From: Hyphomicrobiales bacterium
Lineage (GTDB): Bacteria; Pseudomonadota; Alphaproteobacteria; Rhizobiales; Rhizobiaceae
Assembly (NCBI GenBank): GCA_900470285.1
Contig: UCAG01000001.1
Coordinates: forward strand, 310,001 to 374,000
Reading direction: 5' to 3'
DNA length: 64,000 bases
The notes under the pieces were generated by a model. The model made no database searches. It saw nothing but the letters and a program-made list of their open reading frames with translations, and was not told where the DNA came from. How positions within the stretch are numbered: position 1 is the stretch's first letter; the number at the start of each line of letters is the position of its first letter. Positions 1 to 7,451 of this stretch are shown one piece after another. The position numbers and the translations under genes are program-made.

Positions 1-428
1 CGCATTATCATGCCTCAGCCGCGCATATTTTGATTAAACAATGAAATCTCGAACGATCTGCTTCACATAATCAAAAGCAAGTTGGTCACTTTACCGAATA
101 GTCAGCCAGATATATACAACCTTAAATAGAATTATAAAACTCTAAATTATTAGTTCAACAAAACATTAAACATATGAATATCAACACTCTTTTCAGAGTG
201 AGAATCTAAACTCAATTTTATTGATGAACAGTATCAATCTCGGAAATATCTGTTTCAGCTTCTGGCTGTTAATCTATTACAATGTATTTTCTGGATTTTT
301 ATAATTAATCGCACCAGACAAAGATGAAATATTCATCTGACACACTATATCGAGTACAAGAGTCTCTAATATAAGCAGAAATCAATTTTACAAGCTTATA
401 TTTTCTGAAAAAAACTTAGCACATAAAT
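1..428. other. AT-rich gene-free left end
   Basis: No convincing gene lies in this AT-rich stretch. At the extreme left, the minus strand shows GAGG (13-16 on the plus strand as CCTC) seven bases before an ATG at 5-3. This suggests that a gene starts here and reads leftwards out of the window, but only the start codon is visible. The rest would then be its upstream region plus the space beyond mnmA. The low GC resembles that upstream of the LuxR gene at 49.1-49.4 kb. Confidence 0.35.
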
Positions 429-473
429 AATCCGGAGCAAACAAATGTATCACTCATTTGTTTGCTCCGGATT
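429..473 (-). terminator. Hairpin downstream of mnmA
   Basis: A perfect 19-bp inverted repeat (429-447 with 455-473, 7-nt loop) sits 33 bases beyond the mnmA stop codon. On the minus strand it is followed by an A/T-rich stretch but not by a clean run of T. It is a likely transcription terminator; a protein-binding palindrome is the alternative. Confidence 0.65.
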
Positions 474-506
474 ACAATTCTCAATATTCAGCAATAATCA
501 CACAGA

Positions 507-1718
507 TTAAGCTGCAGACACCGAACCCGATGTCGTTTCTGCGCCATTACCAGTCAGCTCACGCAGCATTTTTTCTGCTTCCGGAGCGCGTTCAGAACGG
601 GCAATGAAACCGCCGCCGAATACGCGTGCCGTATTGCTGTCATCAGAATAGAGCACACAAGCCTGTCCCGGAGCGATACCGCTTTCACCATCGATCAGCT
701 CAACCCAGGTCTGTCCGTCCGCATGGTGCAGCACGGCAGGCTTTGGCGGACGTGTTGAACGCACTTTGGCAAAGACTTCCATACCTTCCGCAGGCAGATC
801 AGCAAGCGGACCATCTCCCAGCCAGTTCATATCACGCAGAAACACTTTGTGTGTTTCCAGCGCTTCACGCGGGCCGACGATAACACGCGCATGGACAGCA
901 TCCAGATGCACAACATAAAGAGGTTCACCGGTGGCAATACCAATACCGCGACGCTGACCAACTGTATAATGAACAATACCGTCATGATCGCCCAGAACAC
1001 GGCCATCAATATGGACGATATGACCGCGTGTTGCCGCTTCCGGCTTCAAGCGGGAGATAATATCGGAATATTTGCCCTGCGGGACAAAGCAAATGTCCTG
1101 ACTGTCCTGCTTCTTGGCAACAGTCAGCCCCATTTCCTCAGCCATTTCACGAACCTGCGCCTTTGGCAGATTACCCAGCGGGAAGCGCAGATAATCGATC
1201 TGCTCCTGCGTGGTGGCAAAAAGGAAGTAGCTCTGATCGCGATCCGCATCAACAGGGCGGAATAGAGCTCTGTGAGCGCCGTTTGTACCGCTGCGGATAT
1301 AGTGACCTGTCGCAAGTGCTGCCGCACCCAGATCACGCGCTGTGGCCAGCAGATCAGCAAATTTTACTGTCTGGTTACAAGCAACACACGGAATCGGTGT
1401 TTCACCGCTTACATAGCTGTTGGCAAAAGGATTGATCACGGCTTCGCGGAAGCGTGCTTCATAATCCAAAACGTAATGCGGGATACCCAGGCTTTCGGAA
1501 ACGCGGCGTGCATCTTCAATGTCCTGTCCTGCACAGCAGGAACCGGCGCGGTGTACGGCAGCGCCATGATCATAGAGCTGAAGGGTTACACCAACAACAT
1601 CATAGCCTTCACGCTTGAGAATACCGGCAACAACCGAAGAATCAACGCCCCCTGACATTGCAACAACAATGCGCGTATCTTCCGGCTTTCCCGGCAAATC
1701 GAGGCTGTTCAGTTTCAT
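507..1718 (-). CDS. mnmA: tRNA-specific 2-thiouridylase MnmA
   Basis: Cytoplasmic enzyme that puts the 2-thio group on uridine 34 of Lys, Glu and Gln tRNAs, using ATP to adenylate the base and a persulfide sulfur passed from the IscS/Tus relay. The 403-residue protein shows the PP-loop SGGVDSS at residues 22-28. The first catalytic Cys is C113 in CVACN and the second is C209 in SQDICFV, so both Cys of the disulfide pair are present. The C-terminal beta-barrel follows. The reading frame stays open for 59 codons further upstream, but similarity to the family begins at [12 protein letters not shown], so the ATG at 1718 was chosen; the Shine-Dalgarno is weak either way. It stands alone, divergent from sciP, with its own hairpin downstream. 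Confidence 0.95.
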   Translation of the reverse strand: MKLNSLDLPGKPEDTRIVVAMSGGVDSSVVAGILKREGYDVVGVTLQLYDHGAAVHRAGSCCAGQDIEDARRVSESLGIPHYVLDYEARFREAVINPFANSYVSGETPIPCVACNQTVKFADLLATARDLGAAALATGHYIRSGTNGAHRALFRPVDADRDQSYFLFATTQEQIDYLRFPLGNLPKAQVREMAEEMGLTVAKKQDSQDICFVPQGKYSDIISRLKPEAATRGHIVHIDGRVLGDHDGIVHYTVGQRRGIGIATGEPLYVVHLDAVHARVIVGPREALETHKVFLRDMNWLGDGPLADLPAEGMEVFAKVRSTRPPKPAVLHHADGQTWVELIDGESGIAPGQACVLYSDDSNTARVFGGGFIARSERAPEAEKMLRELTGNGAETTSGSVSAA

Positions 1719-1955
1719 GATTAGGTCCATATCCGGGGTAAAAACCCGATATCTTGCTTCAAATTCTCCCCTTATATAGGCCATTGTGACCCGCCTTGCC
1801 AAGATGCCGCAGGGCAAAGGAGATTTTTTAATAAAATATTTTGAGCCGAAAACGAGTAAAAAAGCCTCAAAACGGCTTAAATATGGCGTTTTCAAGCTCT
1901 TTCTACATAATCTTTAATGAAAATTATTATTTATTACCAGAGCCTTACCGAGTGC

Positions 1956-1970
1956 TTAGCTCTTTTTTAA
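1956..1970 (+). promoter_or_regulatory. Candidate CtrA box upstream of sciP
   Basis: TTAG-N7-TTAA at 1956-1970 differs by one base from the CtrA consensus TTAA-N7-TTAA. It lies about 58 bases before the sciP start, a fitting place for an activator. In Caulobacter, sciP is activated by CtrA and its product then restrains CtrA. That this box works here is inference from spacing and match only. Confidence 0.45.
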
Positions 1971-2027
1971 AGCTGTGACGCTATCGTGAAGCGTGATTAG
2001 GTCCTTGAGTGTTGTGTAGAGAGTACA

Positions 2028-2303
2028 ATGACCGATCTGGTAAGACCACGAGTAAAGTACGTCATCGGTCCGGATGGAAGTCCGCTCACCGTTGCAGATC
2101 TTCCGCCGTCGAATACACGGCGCTGGGTTATCCGCCGCAAGGCTGAAGTTGTTGCCGCTGTACGCGGCGGCCTCCTCAGCCTTGAGGAAGCCTGTCAGCG
2201 TTATACGCTGACAGTCGAAGAGTTTCTGTCTTGGCAGTTGTCCATCGACGAGCATGGTCTCGCCGGTTTGCGGACAACACGCATTCAACAATACAGACAC
2301 TAA
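2028..2303 (+). CDS. sciP: CtrA inhibitor SciP (DUF1153)
   Basis: Small 91-residue helix-turn-helix protein of the DUF1153 family. In Caulobacter, SciP binds CtrA and DNA and stops CtrA from recruiting RNA polymerase, which gives CtrA-dependent genes a narrow cell-cycle window. The sequence carries the family core almost unbroken: RPRVKYVIGPDG near the N-terminus, then RRWVIRRKAEVVAAV, GLLSLEEACQRY and the end motif LRTTRIQQYRH. The start has a purine-rich GTAGAGAG ahead of it. A candidate CtrA box lies upstream and a strong terminator downstream, so it is a single-gene unit. Its place 1.2 kb from ctrA, with fliJ between, is the usual arrangement in Brucella relatives. Confidence 0.95.
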   Translation: MTDLVRPRVKYVIGPDGSPLTVADLPPSNTRRWVIRRKAEVVAAVRGGLLSLEEACQRYTLTVEEFLSWQLSIDEHGLAGLRTTRIQQYRH

Positions 2304-2376
2304 ATTCATCTCCCCTCTTTTAAGGGCAGATGAAAACAAAATAAGGATATGCCGTACGCGGCGCATTCTACAGATC

Positions 2377-2403
2377 AAGCCGGAGAGTTCTGCTCTCCGG
2401 CTT
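2377..2403 (+). terminator. Rho-independent terminator of sciP
   Basis: A perfect 11-bp stem, AAGCCGGAGAG with CTCTCCGGCTT, and a 5-nt loop, followed by a T-rich tract. It lies 73 bases beyond the sciP stop codon. Confidence 0.85.
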
Positions 2404-2466
2404 TCTTTGTTTTCAGGGGCTTATACCACCCCTCGCCTTCACCAACATCCATATCCGGAAACAAAA

Positions 2467-2510
2467 AATGCATAATTCCTTAGACCACCGGGTTTAAGGA
2501 ATTATGCATT
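2467..2510. repeat. 16-bp palindromic element
   Basis: Perfect 16-bp inverted repeat (2467-2482 with 2495-2510) around a 12-nt GC-richer loop, in the convergent space between sciP and fliJ. It lies beyond the sciP terminator, so it is not needed as one. The ends read AATGCATAATTCC, and the layout is that of a mobile palindromic repeat. There is only one copy in this window. Confidence 0.6.
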
Positions 2511-2589
2511 AATAGGCCTGTAATCACGTCCAATAATATCAGAGCGGCTAGACGAAGCAGAACTGGTTTAGATTTTGGCTATGATGTGA

Positions 2590-2680
2590 CGAAAATGGTG
2601 ATTTTCGAGCACCGAAGCGCAGCGTACTGATAGTACGTGAGCATCGGAAGCGGAGAAAGTTGCCATTTGCAGGCCATCAG
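2590..2680. repeat. Dispersed intergenic repeat, copy 1
   Basis: About 90 bp that align with 33280-33372. Shared blocks are CGAAAA, GAGCACCG, the small hairpin GTACT-GAT-AGTAC, TGAGCATCGGAAGCGGAG, and TTTGCAG followed by CATCAG or CGTCAG. It lies between the convergent genes sciP and fliJ, just as the second copy lies between convergent genes. It resembles the short palindromic mosaic repeats (RIME type) of Hyphomicrobiales. Confidence 0.7.
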
Positions 2681-2702
2681 AGCCGAAATCCAGACCGAAA
2701 TA

Positions 2703-3089
2703 TCAGCCGATCATGACACGACGGTCATAGACTGGGGCCTCTTCAATCTCTTTGAGCTTGCCGTCACGGGTTTCCAGTGCTTCGGCGCGGGAGAGATCGG
2801 CTTCGGCTTCCAGAAGTTCGGCTTCGGCGGCTTCTTTCTGGGCGGTCAGGTCGCGGATCGAATCAAAAAGATTGTCACGGCGTTGTCGGGCAGCTTTGGC
2901 AAAGGTCGGATAAGCAAAATGCGTGATATCCGTAATCCCTGCTTTACGCTCTTCAGACTGGATTTGCGCATCAAGCTCACCAGCCATCCGCTCAAACTCG
3001 CCCATCATCAGGTCCAGCTGACCAATTTGCCGGCGTTTTTCTTTAACCTGAAACAGTTTCAGCCGGACAAGACTCTCACGTGGCTTCAT
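2703..3089 (-). CDS. fliJ: Flagellar export protein FliJ-like
   Basis: A 128-residue, charged, almost wholly helical protein. FliJ is the coiled-coil stalk of the flagellar type III export ATPase and helps to recycle chaperones. Heptad-like sequence runs from about residue 12 (LFQVKEKRRQIGQLDLMMGEF) to residue 115, with a short break near THFAYPTF. A gene for such a protein beside ctrA is standard in this group. The ATG at 3089 was chosen because AAGGAG lies eight bases ahead; the in-frame ATG at 3095 is too close to it. No fliI is adjacent, so the name rests on shape, length and neighbourhood. The protein stays orphaned from the other flagellar genes here. Confidence 0.7.
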   Translation of the reverse strand: MKPRESLVRLKLFQVKEKRRQIGQLDLMMGEFERMAGELDAQIQSEERKAGITDITHFAYPTFAKAARQRRDNLFDSIRDLTAQKEAAEAELLEAEADLSRAEALETRDGKLKEIEEAPVYDRRVMIG

Positions 3090-3302
3090 ACGCATTACTC
3101 CTTGAACACCAAGTTCCCAGGCAATTTTTAAACACTTGCTGCCTGCGACCACCCTCTACGCAAAGAAATCACTTAATTTCGAAACAAAAAATTAAGATTT
3201 CGGGCTTTTGGTAACCATTCCTTTACGTACAGCGTTAATCATAGCCGTTAGGACTTAAGGCTAGGTAAATTAACTGTGTTTTTTCAGCAACATTAAAACT
3301 TT

Positions 3303-3530
3303 GAATCCAATGAGTCACTTATAACTATTTCTTAAACTAATTTGTTAAGAAATTTTTCAAGTGATTATCCTGTAAATTCAACTAGTTAACTGAAAATTCT
3401 ATAAGACTCATATTTACTATTGCCAATGAGAATCATATTTTGTTAACCATTCAGTGGCAGACTTGGTTCAAAGCGAGTGCTGTTAGGCAATTAACTGCTG
3501 GATCAGGTTAAGCGGCGGAAAAAAGGATTC
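3303..3530 (+). promoter_or_regulatory. ctrA upstream region with five GAnTC sites
   Basis: The 446-base gap between fliJ and ctrA is AT-rich and holds GAnTC sites at 3303, 3312, 3405, 3430 and 3526, about five times the chance rate for 228 bases. GAnTC is the target of the CcrM methylase, and in Caulobacter the methylation state of such a site times ctrA transcription. Several TTAA half-sites of CtrA type (for example TTAA-N7-TAAA near 3255, and TTAAC at 3388 and 3442) suggest autoregulation. Individual promoters cannot be fixed by eye. Confidence 0.6.
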
Positions 3531-3535
3531 TGAAG

Positions 3536-4237
3536 ATGCGCGTTCTTTTGATTGAAGACGATAGTGCAATCGCACAAAGCATCGAGTTGATGCTCAAGTC
3601 AGAGAGCTTCAATGTTTATACGACAGATCTGGGCGAAGAAGGCATCGATCTGGGTAAGCTCTATGACTATGATATCATTCTGCTCGATCTTAACTTGCCG
3701 GATATGTCAGGTTATGAAGTGCTGCGCACATTGCGCCTATCCAAGGTAAAAACCCCTATCCTCATCCTGTCCGGTATGGCTGGTATTGAAGATAAGGTTC
3801 GCGGCCTCGGTTTCGGCGCTGACGACTATATGACCAAACCTTTCCATAAAGATGAGCTGATTGCCCGTATTCATGCAATCGTTCGTCGCTCGAAAGGCCA
3901 TGCACAGTCTGTTATTACCACCGGCGATCTGATCGTTAATCTGGATGCCAAGACTGTTGAAGTCGGCGGCCAGCGCGTTCACCTCACCGGCAAAGAATAT
4001 CAGATGCTGGAGCTGCTCTCCCTGCGTAAGGGCACAACCCTCACCAAGGAAATGTTCCTTAACCACCTGTATGGCGGCATGGACGAACCGGAACTGAAAA
4101 TCATCGACGTTTTCATCTGCAAACTGCGTAAGAAGCTCGATGCTGTTTCCGGCAGCCAGAACTATATTGAAACTGTCTGGGGTCGTGGCTATGTGCTGCG
4201 CGATCAGGACAGCATGGATCACCGCGAAATCGCATAA
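3536..4237 (+). CDS. ctrA: Cell-cycle response regulator CtrA
   Basis: Master OmpR-type transcription factor that controls division, polarity, flagellar and envelope genes and blocks replication initiation where it binds the origin. The protein has 233 residues: a receiver domain (1-115) with acidic pocket E7-D8-D9, phosphoacceptor D51, Thr/Ser near 80 and K in [10 protein letters not shown], then a winged-helix domain (130-225) with the family block [17 protein letters not shown] and [12 protein letters not shown]. It is phosphorylated through CckA and ChpT, and chpT lies directly downstream on the other strand. The last residues (HREIA) end in a non-polar residue, as in CtrA proteins degraded by ClpXP. 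GAnTC sites cluster upstream and a terminator follows. Confidence 0.97.
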   Translation: MRVLLIEDDSAIAQSIELMLKSESFNVYTTDLGEEGIDLGKLYDYDIILLDLNLPDMSGYEVLRTLRLSKVKTPILILSGMAGIEDKVRGLGFGADDYMTKPFHKDELIARIHAIVRRSKGHAQSVITTGDLIVNLDAKTVEVGGQRVHLTGKEYQMLELLSLRKGTTLTKEMFLNHLYGGMDEPELKIIDVFICKLRKKLDAVSGSQNYIETVWGRGYVLRDQDSMDHREIA

Positions 4238-4260
4238 GTTCTTATGCAATTCCGGTTTCA

Positions 4261-4287
4261 AAAAGCCCCGCTTCTGCGGGGTTTTTT
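4261..4287 (+). terminator. Terminator of ctrA
   Basis: GC-rich stem GCCCCGC/GCGGGGT with a short TTCT loop, followed by six T. It lies 23 bases after the ctrA stop codon. Confidence 0.88.
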
Positions 4288-4311
4288 ATTGCCCATCGTC
4301 AGAAATATTAA

Positions 4312-4342
4312 AAAGCCGCGCAATTCAAAACTGCGCGGCTTT
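4312..4342 (-). terminator. Terminator of chpT
   Basis: A perfect 11-bp stem, AAAGCCGCGCA with TGCGCGGCTTT, and a 9-nt loop, 26 bases beyond the chpT stop. On the minus strand it runs into T-rich sequence. Confidence 0.85.
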
Positions 4343-4368
4343 CAAGTTTAACTGATAGTCAGAGCTGA

Positions 4369-5088
4369 TCAATCGTCAGCCAGCGTACCGGCATCTGCGG
4401 CAAGTGTACCGTCATCGGCTTCAGGCACATCGCCCTGAAAAGCCGGTTCAACTTCTGCTTTCTGCGCACGGAAGACGATTTCTTCTTCGCTCACATCAAT
4501 AATGATTTCCATACCGGCTTCCTGTGCCAGCAACAATGTGTAGTAAGGCTGCACTGAATGCGCATCAATAGCCTCTTCCGGAATAATACCGTCGTGCAGT
4601 TCCTTAAATTTCGGCGGAACGCGCAGCATACGACCGCGTGTTTTAATGCTGATTTTCGGATCGGTTTCCGCATCTTCCAGCACCACATCCAGATTACCGC
4701 CCCGCGGAATGGAAGAAATGCCGATCAGGATCAGGTTCAACAGCAGCTTCACCTGATTCTTAGGCAGGAAAGCGCGGTTGCCGGTCCAGGTAAATTCAGG
4801 CTTTTCATTCGCCATATAGGCGGTGGCAACATTCTGTGCATCACCGGTATCGATCTGCACACCGGCAGAACCGGCAGCGCCGAAAGCGATACGGGCAAAT
4901 TGCAGACGGGCAGACGCATTACGCGCACTGGCAGCAATCAGCGCCATTGCATCTTCATCCGCACCGCCCTCTTCCAGTAATTCCAGACCATTATTAATCG
5001 CACCGACCGGTGAAATAATGTCATGGCAAATGCGGCTGCACAGCAATGCGCCGAGATCAACCGCAGAAAGAACAACAGGCAAGGCCAT
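4369..5088 (-). CDS. chpT: Histidine phosphotransferase ChpT
   Basis: Cytoplasmic dimeric phosphotransferase that carries phosphate from the hybrid kinase CckA to CtrA and CpdR. The DHp-like helix holds RICHDIISPVGAINNGLEL with the phospho-accepting His at residue 22, the position known for Brucella ChpT. A degenerate ATPase-like domain follows (PKNQVKLLLNLILIG about residue 110, then RGRMLRVPP). The ATG at 5088 was chosen because GGAG lies nine bases ahead and because it places the His at 22; upstream in-frame starts (TTG 5103, ATG 5097) sit on top of the Shine-Dalgarno. The acidic C-terminal tail carries a near-repeat, DDGTLAAD/ADAGTLADD. Convergent with ctrA. Confidence 0.95.
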   Translation of the reverse strand: MALPVVLSAVDLGALLCSRICHDIISPVGAINNGLELLEEGGADEDAMALIAASARNASARLQFARIAFGAAGSAGVQIDTGDAQNVATAYMANEKPEFTWTGNRAFLPKNQVKLLLNLILIGISSIPRGGNLDVVLEDAETDPKISIKTRGRMLRVPPKFKELHDGIIPEEAIDAHSVQPYYTLLLAQEAGMEIIIDVSEEEIVFRAQKAEVEPAFQGDVPEADDGTLAADAGTLADD

Positions 5089-5603
5089 TGATTGCATCTC
5101 CAAATTTCATATCTGCCTGCCGGCAGGCTTCGACAAAGTTCCGGCTCAGCTTTGCGGGCAAAATCTGTCACATCGCAAAGCGAATCACCGGAACATAAAC
5201 TGATAACAGGACGCCATGGCATCCTTGTGCCGCGATTATGCGCCAAGAGGCTTAATGATTACCAAATAACAGGACAAAAACAGCTTTAATGCTTTTTCAT
5301 TAAGCCATTGAAAGGACAATTTTCATATAAACAATTCGACAAGGTTTTTGACGCTACAATAAGGGTCATATCCGGGCGGAGGCTATAAAAATCAAACAGC
5401 CATTTCGCCAAACCACCGTATCCTGCTGTTCCGGCAAGATACATACCGGATAAAGCAATCAGCAGAATTGCTGCTCCGGACAGGGATTTAAGCATGTGCA
5501 GCAATAGTTTGTGCATGTTTGGGAATGCGGACAACAACACCTGTTCAGGGTGTTCATTGTTCCCGTCAGACAGAATGAGCCAAGCAGCCAGAAGGATTTT
5601 TTT
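5089..5603. other. Divergent chpT-eipA intergenic region
   Basis: 515 bases between the divergent starts of chpT and eipA, so it must hold both promoters. A minus-strand frame at 5286-5540 could encode a small protein with one hydrophobic segment, but it starts at a weak GTG, has no Shine-Dalgarno and covers the eipA promoter, so no gene is called. TTAA pairs occur (5284-5301), but with 10 rather than 7 bases between them. Confidence 0.5.
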
Positions 5604-6188
5604 ATGGCTACCCTAAACCTGTCCTCTTTCCGCGTGCATATTGCATCGGTCATAATAGGATTACTGGCTCTGATAAGCGTCATACCGCAGCAGGCCAAAG
5701 CCAATGAAGGCTTCAGCATGGAGGAAATTGTTGCCTCCGGCCACCGTTTTTTTGGCTCGACCTCAGGCGGCATTGCCTCCGCCATTGAAAAAGCATTTCA
5801 GAGTTACGGCCTGCCAAACGGGTATATTCTGGGTGAAGAAGGCTCCGGCGCCTTTGTAGGCGGCCTCACTTATGGTGAAGGCACACTCTATACCAAAAAT
5901 GCCGGCGATCATAAGACCTACTGGCAAGGGCCATCCCTTGGTTGGGATTTCGGTGGTCAGGGCTCGCGCGTCATGATGCTGGTTTACAATCTTGATGATG
6001 TGAACATGCTCTATGGGCGCTATGCGGGTGTTTCAGGCTCTGCCTATATTATTGCCGGTGCAGGTTTTAATGTTCTGAAGCGCGGCAATATTCTGCTGGT
6101 ACCGATCCGTACCGGTCTCGGTGGCCGTCTTGGCGTCAATATCGGCTATCTCAAGCTGACACCAAGCGCGACATGGAACCCGTTCTGA
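5604..6188 (+). CDS. eipA: Envelope integrity protein EipA (DUF1134)
   Basis: Periplasmic protein of the DUF1134 family. In Brucella abortus, EipA is needed for envelope stress resistance and virulence, and its gene is under cell-cycle control together with its neighbours ctrA and chpT. The 194-residue precursor has a signal peptide (hydrophobic residues 13-27, likely cut after AKA near 34). A Gly-rich beta domain follows, including GHRFFGSTSGG, GLTYGEGTLYTKNAG, a GPSLGWDFGGQGSRVMML block and GGRLGVNIGYLKLT. The ATG at 5604 was preferred because GAAGGA lies just upstream and the signal peptide begins there; the frame is open for 31 more codons. Its exact biochemical activity is unknown. Confidence 0.93.
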   Translation: MATLNLSSFRVHIASVIIGLLALISVIPQQAKANEGFSMEEIVASGHRFFGSTSGGIASAIEKAFQSYGLPNGYILGEEGSGAFVGGLTYGEGTLYTKNAGDHKTYWQGPSLGWDFGGQGSRVMMLVYNLDDVNMLYGRYAGVSGSAYIIAGAGFNVLKRGNILLVPIRTGLGGRLGVNIGYLKLTPSATWNPF

Positions 6189-6206
6189 TCGCAAATATAT
6201 GACCGG

Positions 6207-6230
6207 AGAGAGAATTGGATAATTCTCTCT
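6207..6230 (+). terminator. Terminator-like hairpin after eipA
   Basis: A perfect 10-bp stem, AGAGAGAATT with AATTCTCTCT, and a GGAT loop, followed by TTT. It lies 18 bases beyond the eipA stop. The stem is AT-rich, so its strength is moderate. Confidence 0.65.
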
Positions 6231-6385
6231 TTTCCAAACGCATCCCGTATATTTTCCGGATCAGATGCGCATTCAGTCAAAGGGACAGAGCAGTAATCCG
6301 GTTAAATCAGACCGGAATGCACTCTGAATGATTTAAATTTCATGCATTCATGTCATAATCTGAAAGCACCGGAGATCGGCAGATC

Positions 6386-7333
6386 GTGATACAATCCGTA
6401 CTGGTTTTCCTGCTGGGCTTTTTATGCGCAGTCTTTCTGATTTTGCTGGCAGCGCCATTGTTCTGGCGACGCGCAAATTATCTGTGGCAAAAACAGATGA
6501 ATGCCCAGCTGCCGCTTTCGCTGACAGCCATTGAAGCAGACAGGGATATGCTGCGTGCATCCCATGCCGCAGCGCTCCGAAAAGCGGAAATGCAGGCCTC
6601 GGAAATCCGCGGGAAGCACTCACAGGCATTGTTGAAAATCAGCACGGATCGTCATCAAATTGAGAAGATTCTGCCTTTGCAGCAAGAGCTTGAAATTGCC
6701 AGAATACAACAGAAAGACGACCGGCAGACTTTAAACGCTGCGCAGGAGCAGATGAAGAAGCTTCAGCAGAAACAGCAGGCGGCATTTGACGAAAACGGCC
6801 GGATGCAACGTCAGAACGAAGCCCTGAGCCATCTCAGTGATACGTTGCGTGAAGAGGTCTTCCGCCGTGAAAGCGAAGCAGACCGGTTGCGGCGTGAAGC
6901 AGGCGATCTGCGGCAGGAAAAGAAACAACTTAACAGCTTGAAGTCAGAACTGGCTTCTCAGGTGGCATCATTGAAAACATCTCTTGAAAGCGAGAAACAG
7001 CGTAATCAGGCGCTTGAAGAGAAACTGCACCGTCTGATTTCAGAACTTTCAGATGCGCAGGAAAAACTCGAACGACAGAGCAAAACCATGCGCTCCGGCG
7101 GAAAATCCGCTGAGAATGAAAGCCGGACGCTGAGCGATGAAGATAATCAGCTGCGGGAAACTATCAGCGATCTCGCTGCTGAAATGGTTGCCAGAACAGC
7201 TGCACAGGAAGGTGAAAACTCCCCTATCCACGCATTGCTGAAAGAACCGGCCGCTCCGGCCAAAAGCGCCAAAAAAACAAAAGCGTCAAAACAGAAAAGC
7301 CTGGCAGGACGCATTAAAAAGATCACCGTCTGA
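6386..7333 (+). CDS. Membrane-anchored coiled-coil protein
   Basis: A 315-residue protein of unknown function. Residues 3-27 form one hydrophobic segment that ends in WRRANYLWQKQ, a positive-inside border, so the protein is held in the inner membrane with a cytoplasmic body. The block MNAQLPLSLTAIEADRDMLRA (about 38-58) resembles a motif seen after the membrane segment in many uncharacterised Hyphomicrobiales proteins. From about residue 60 to 235 nearly all is Glu/Gln/Arg/Lys/Leu-rich coiled coil, and the tail (250-315) is Lys/Ala-rich and basic (KSAKKTKASKQKS). It starts at GTG with GGAG 11 bases ahead, and is transcribed alone after eipA. A structural or tethering role is inferred from shape only. 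Confidence 0.75.
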   Translation: MIQSVLVFLLGFLCAVFLILLAAPLFWRRANYLWQKQMNAQLPLSLTAIEADRDMLRASHAAALRKAEMQASEIRGKHSQALLKISTDRHQIEKILPLQQELEIARIQQKDDRQTLNAAQEQMKKLQQKQQAAFDENGRMQRQNEALSHLSDTLREEVFRRESEADRLRREAGDLRQEKKQLNSLKSELASQVASLKTSLESEKQRNQALEEKLHRLISELSDAQEKLERQSKTMRSGGKSAENESRTLSDEDNQLRETISDLAAEMVARTAAQEGENSPIHALLKEPAAPAKSAKKTKASKQKSLAGRIKKITV

Positions 7334-7376
7334 CAATAATTAATCGGACGGTAGCCTTCCTTAAAATCGCACAGCC

Positions 7377-7451
7377 AAAGCCAGAGCCATATGCAGGTGG
7401 CGTTAAAGCATGTCGCAACTAAATGGGTACATTGCGACACGCTCTGGCTTT
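7377..7451. terminator. Nested hairpin, bidirectional terminator
   Basis: Outer arms AAAGCCAGAGC (7377-7387) and GCTCTGGCTTT (7441-7451) pair perfectly. Inside lies a second stem, TGTCGCAA (7411-7418) with TTGCGACA (7432-7439). The outer stem ends in T-rich sequence on the plus strand and touches the stop codon of the minus-strand gene. The inner part begins TTAAAGCATGTCGC, like a common Hyphomicrobiales palindromic repeat, so the terminator may have been supplied by a repeat insertion. Confidence 0.7.

Noticed and set aside
3240-3260. Full CtrA box TTAA-N7-TTAA before ctrA
   Set aside because: Only TTAA-N7-TAAA and scattered half-sites were found; no exact pair with seven-base spacing, so it was mentioned but not listed as a box.
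5286-5540. Minus-strand frame that could encode an 84-residue protein with one hydrophobic stretch
   Set aside because: GTG start without Shine-Dalgarno, and it overlaps the eipA promoter. The composition gives no firm support, so no gene was called.
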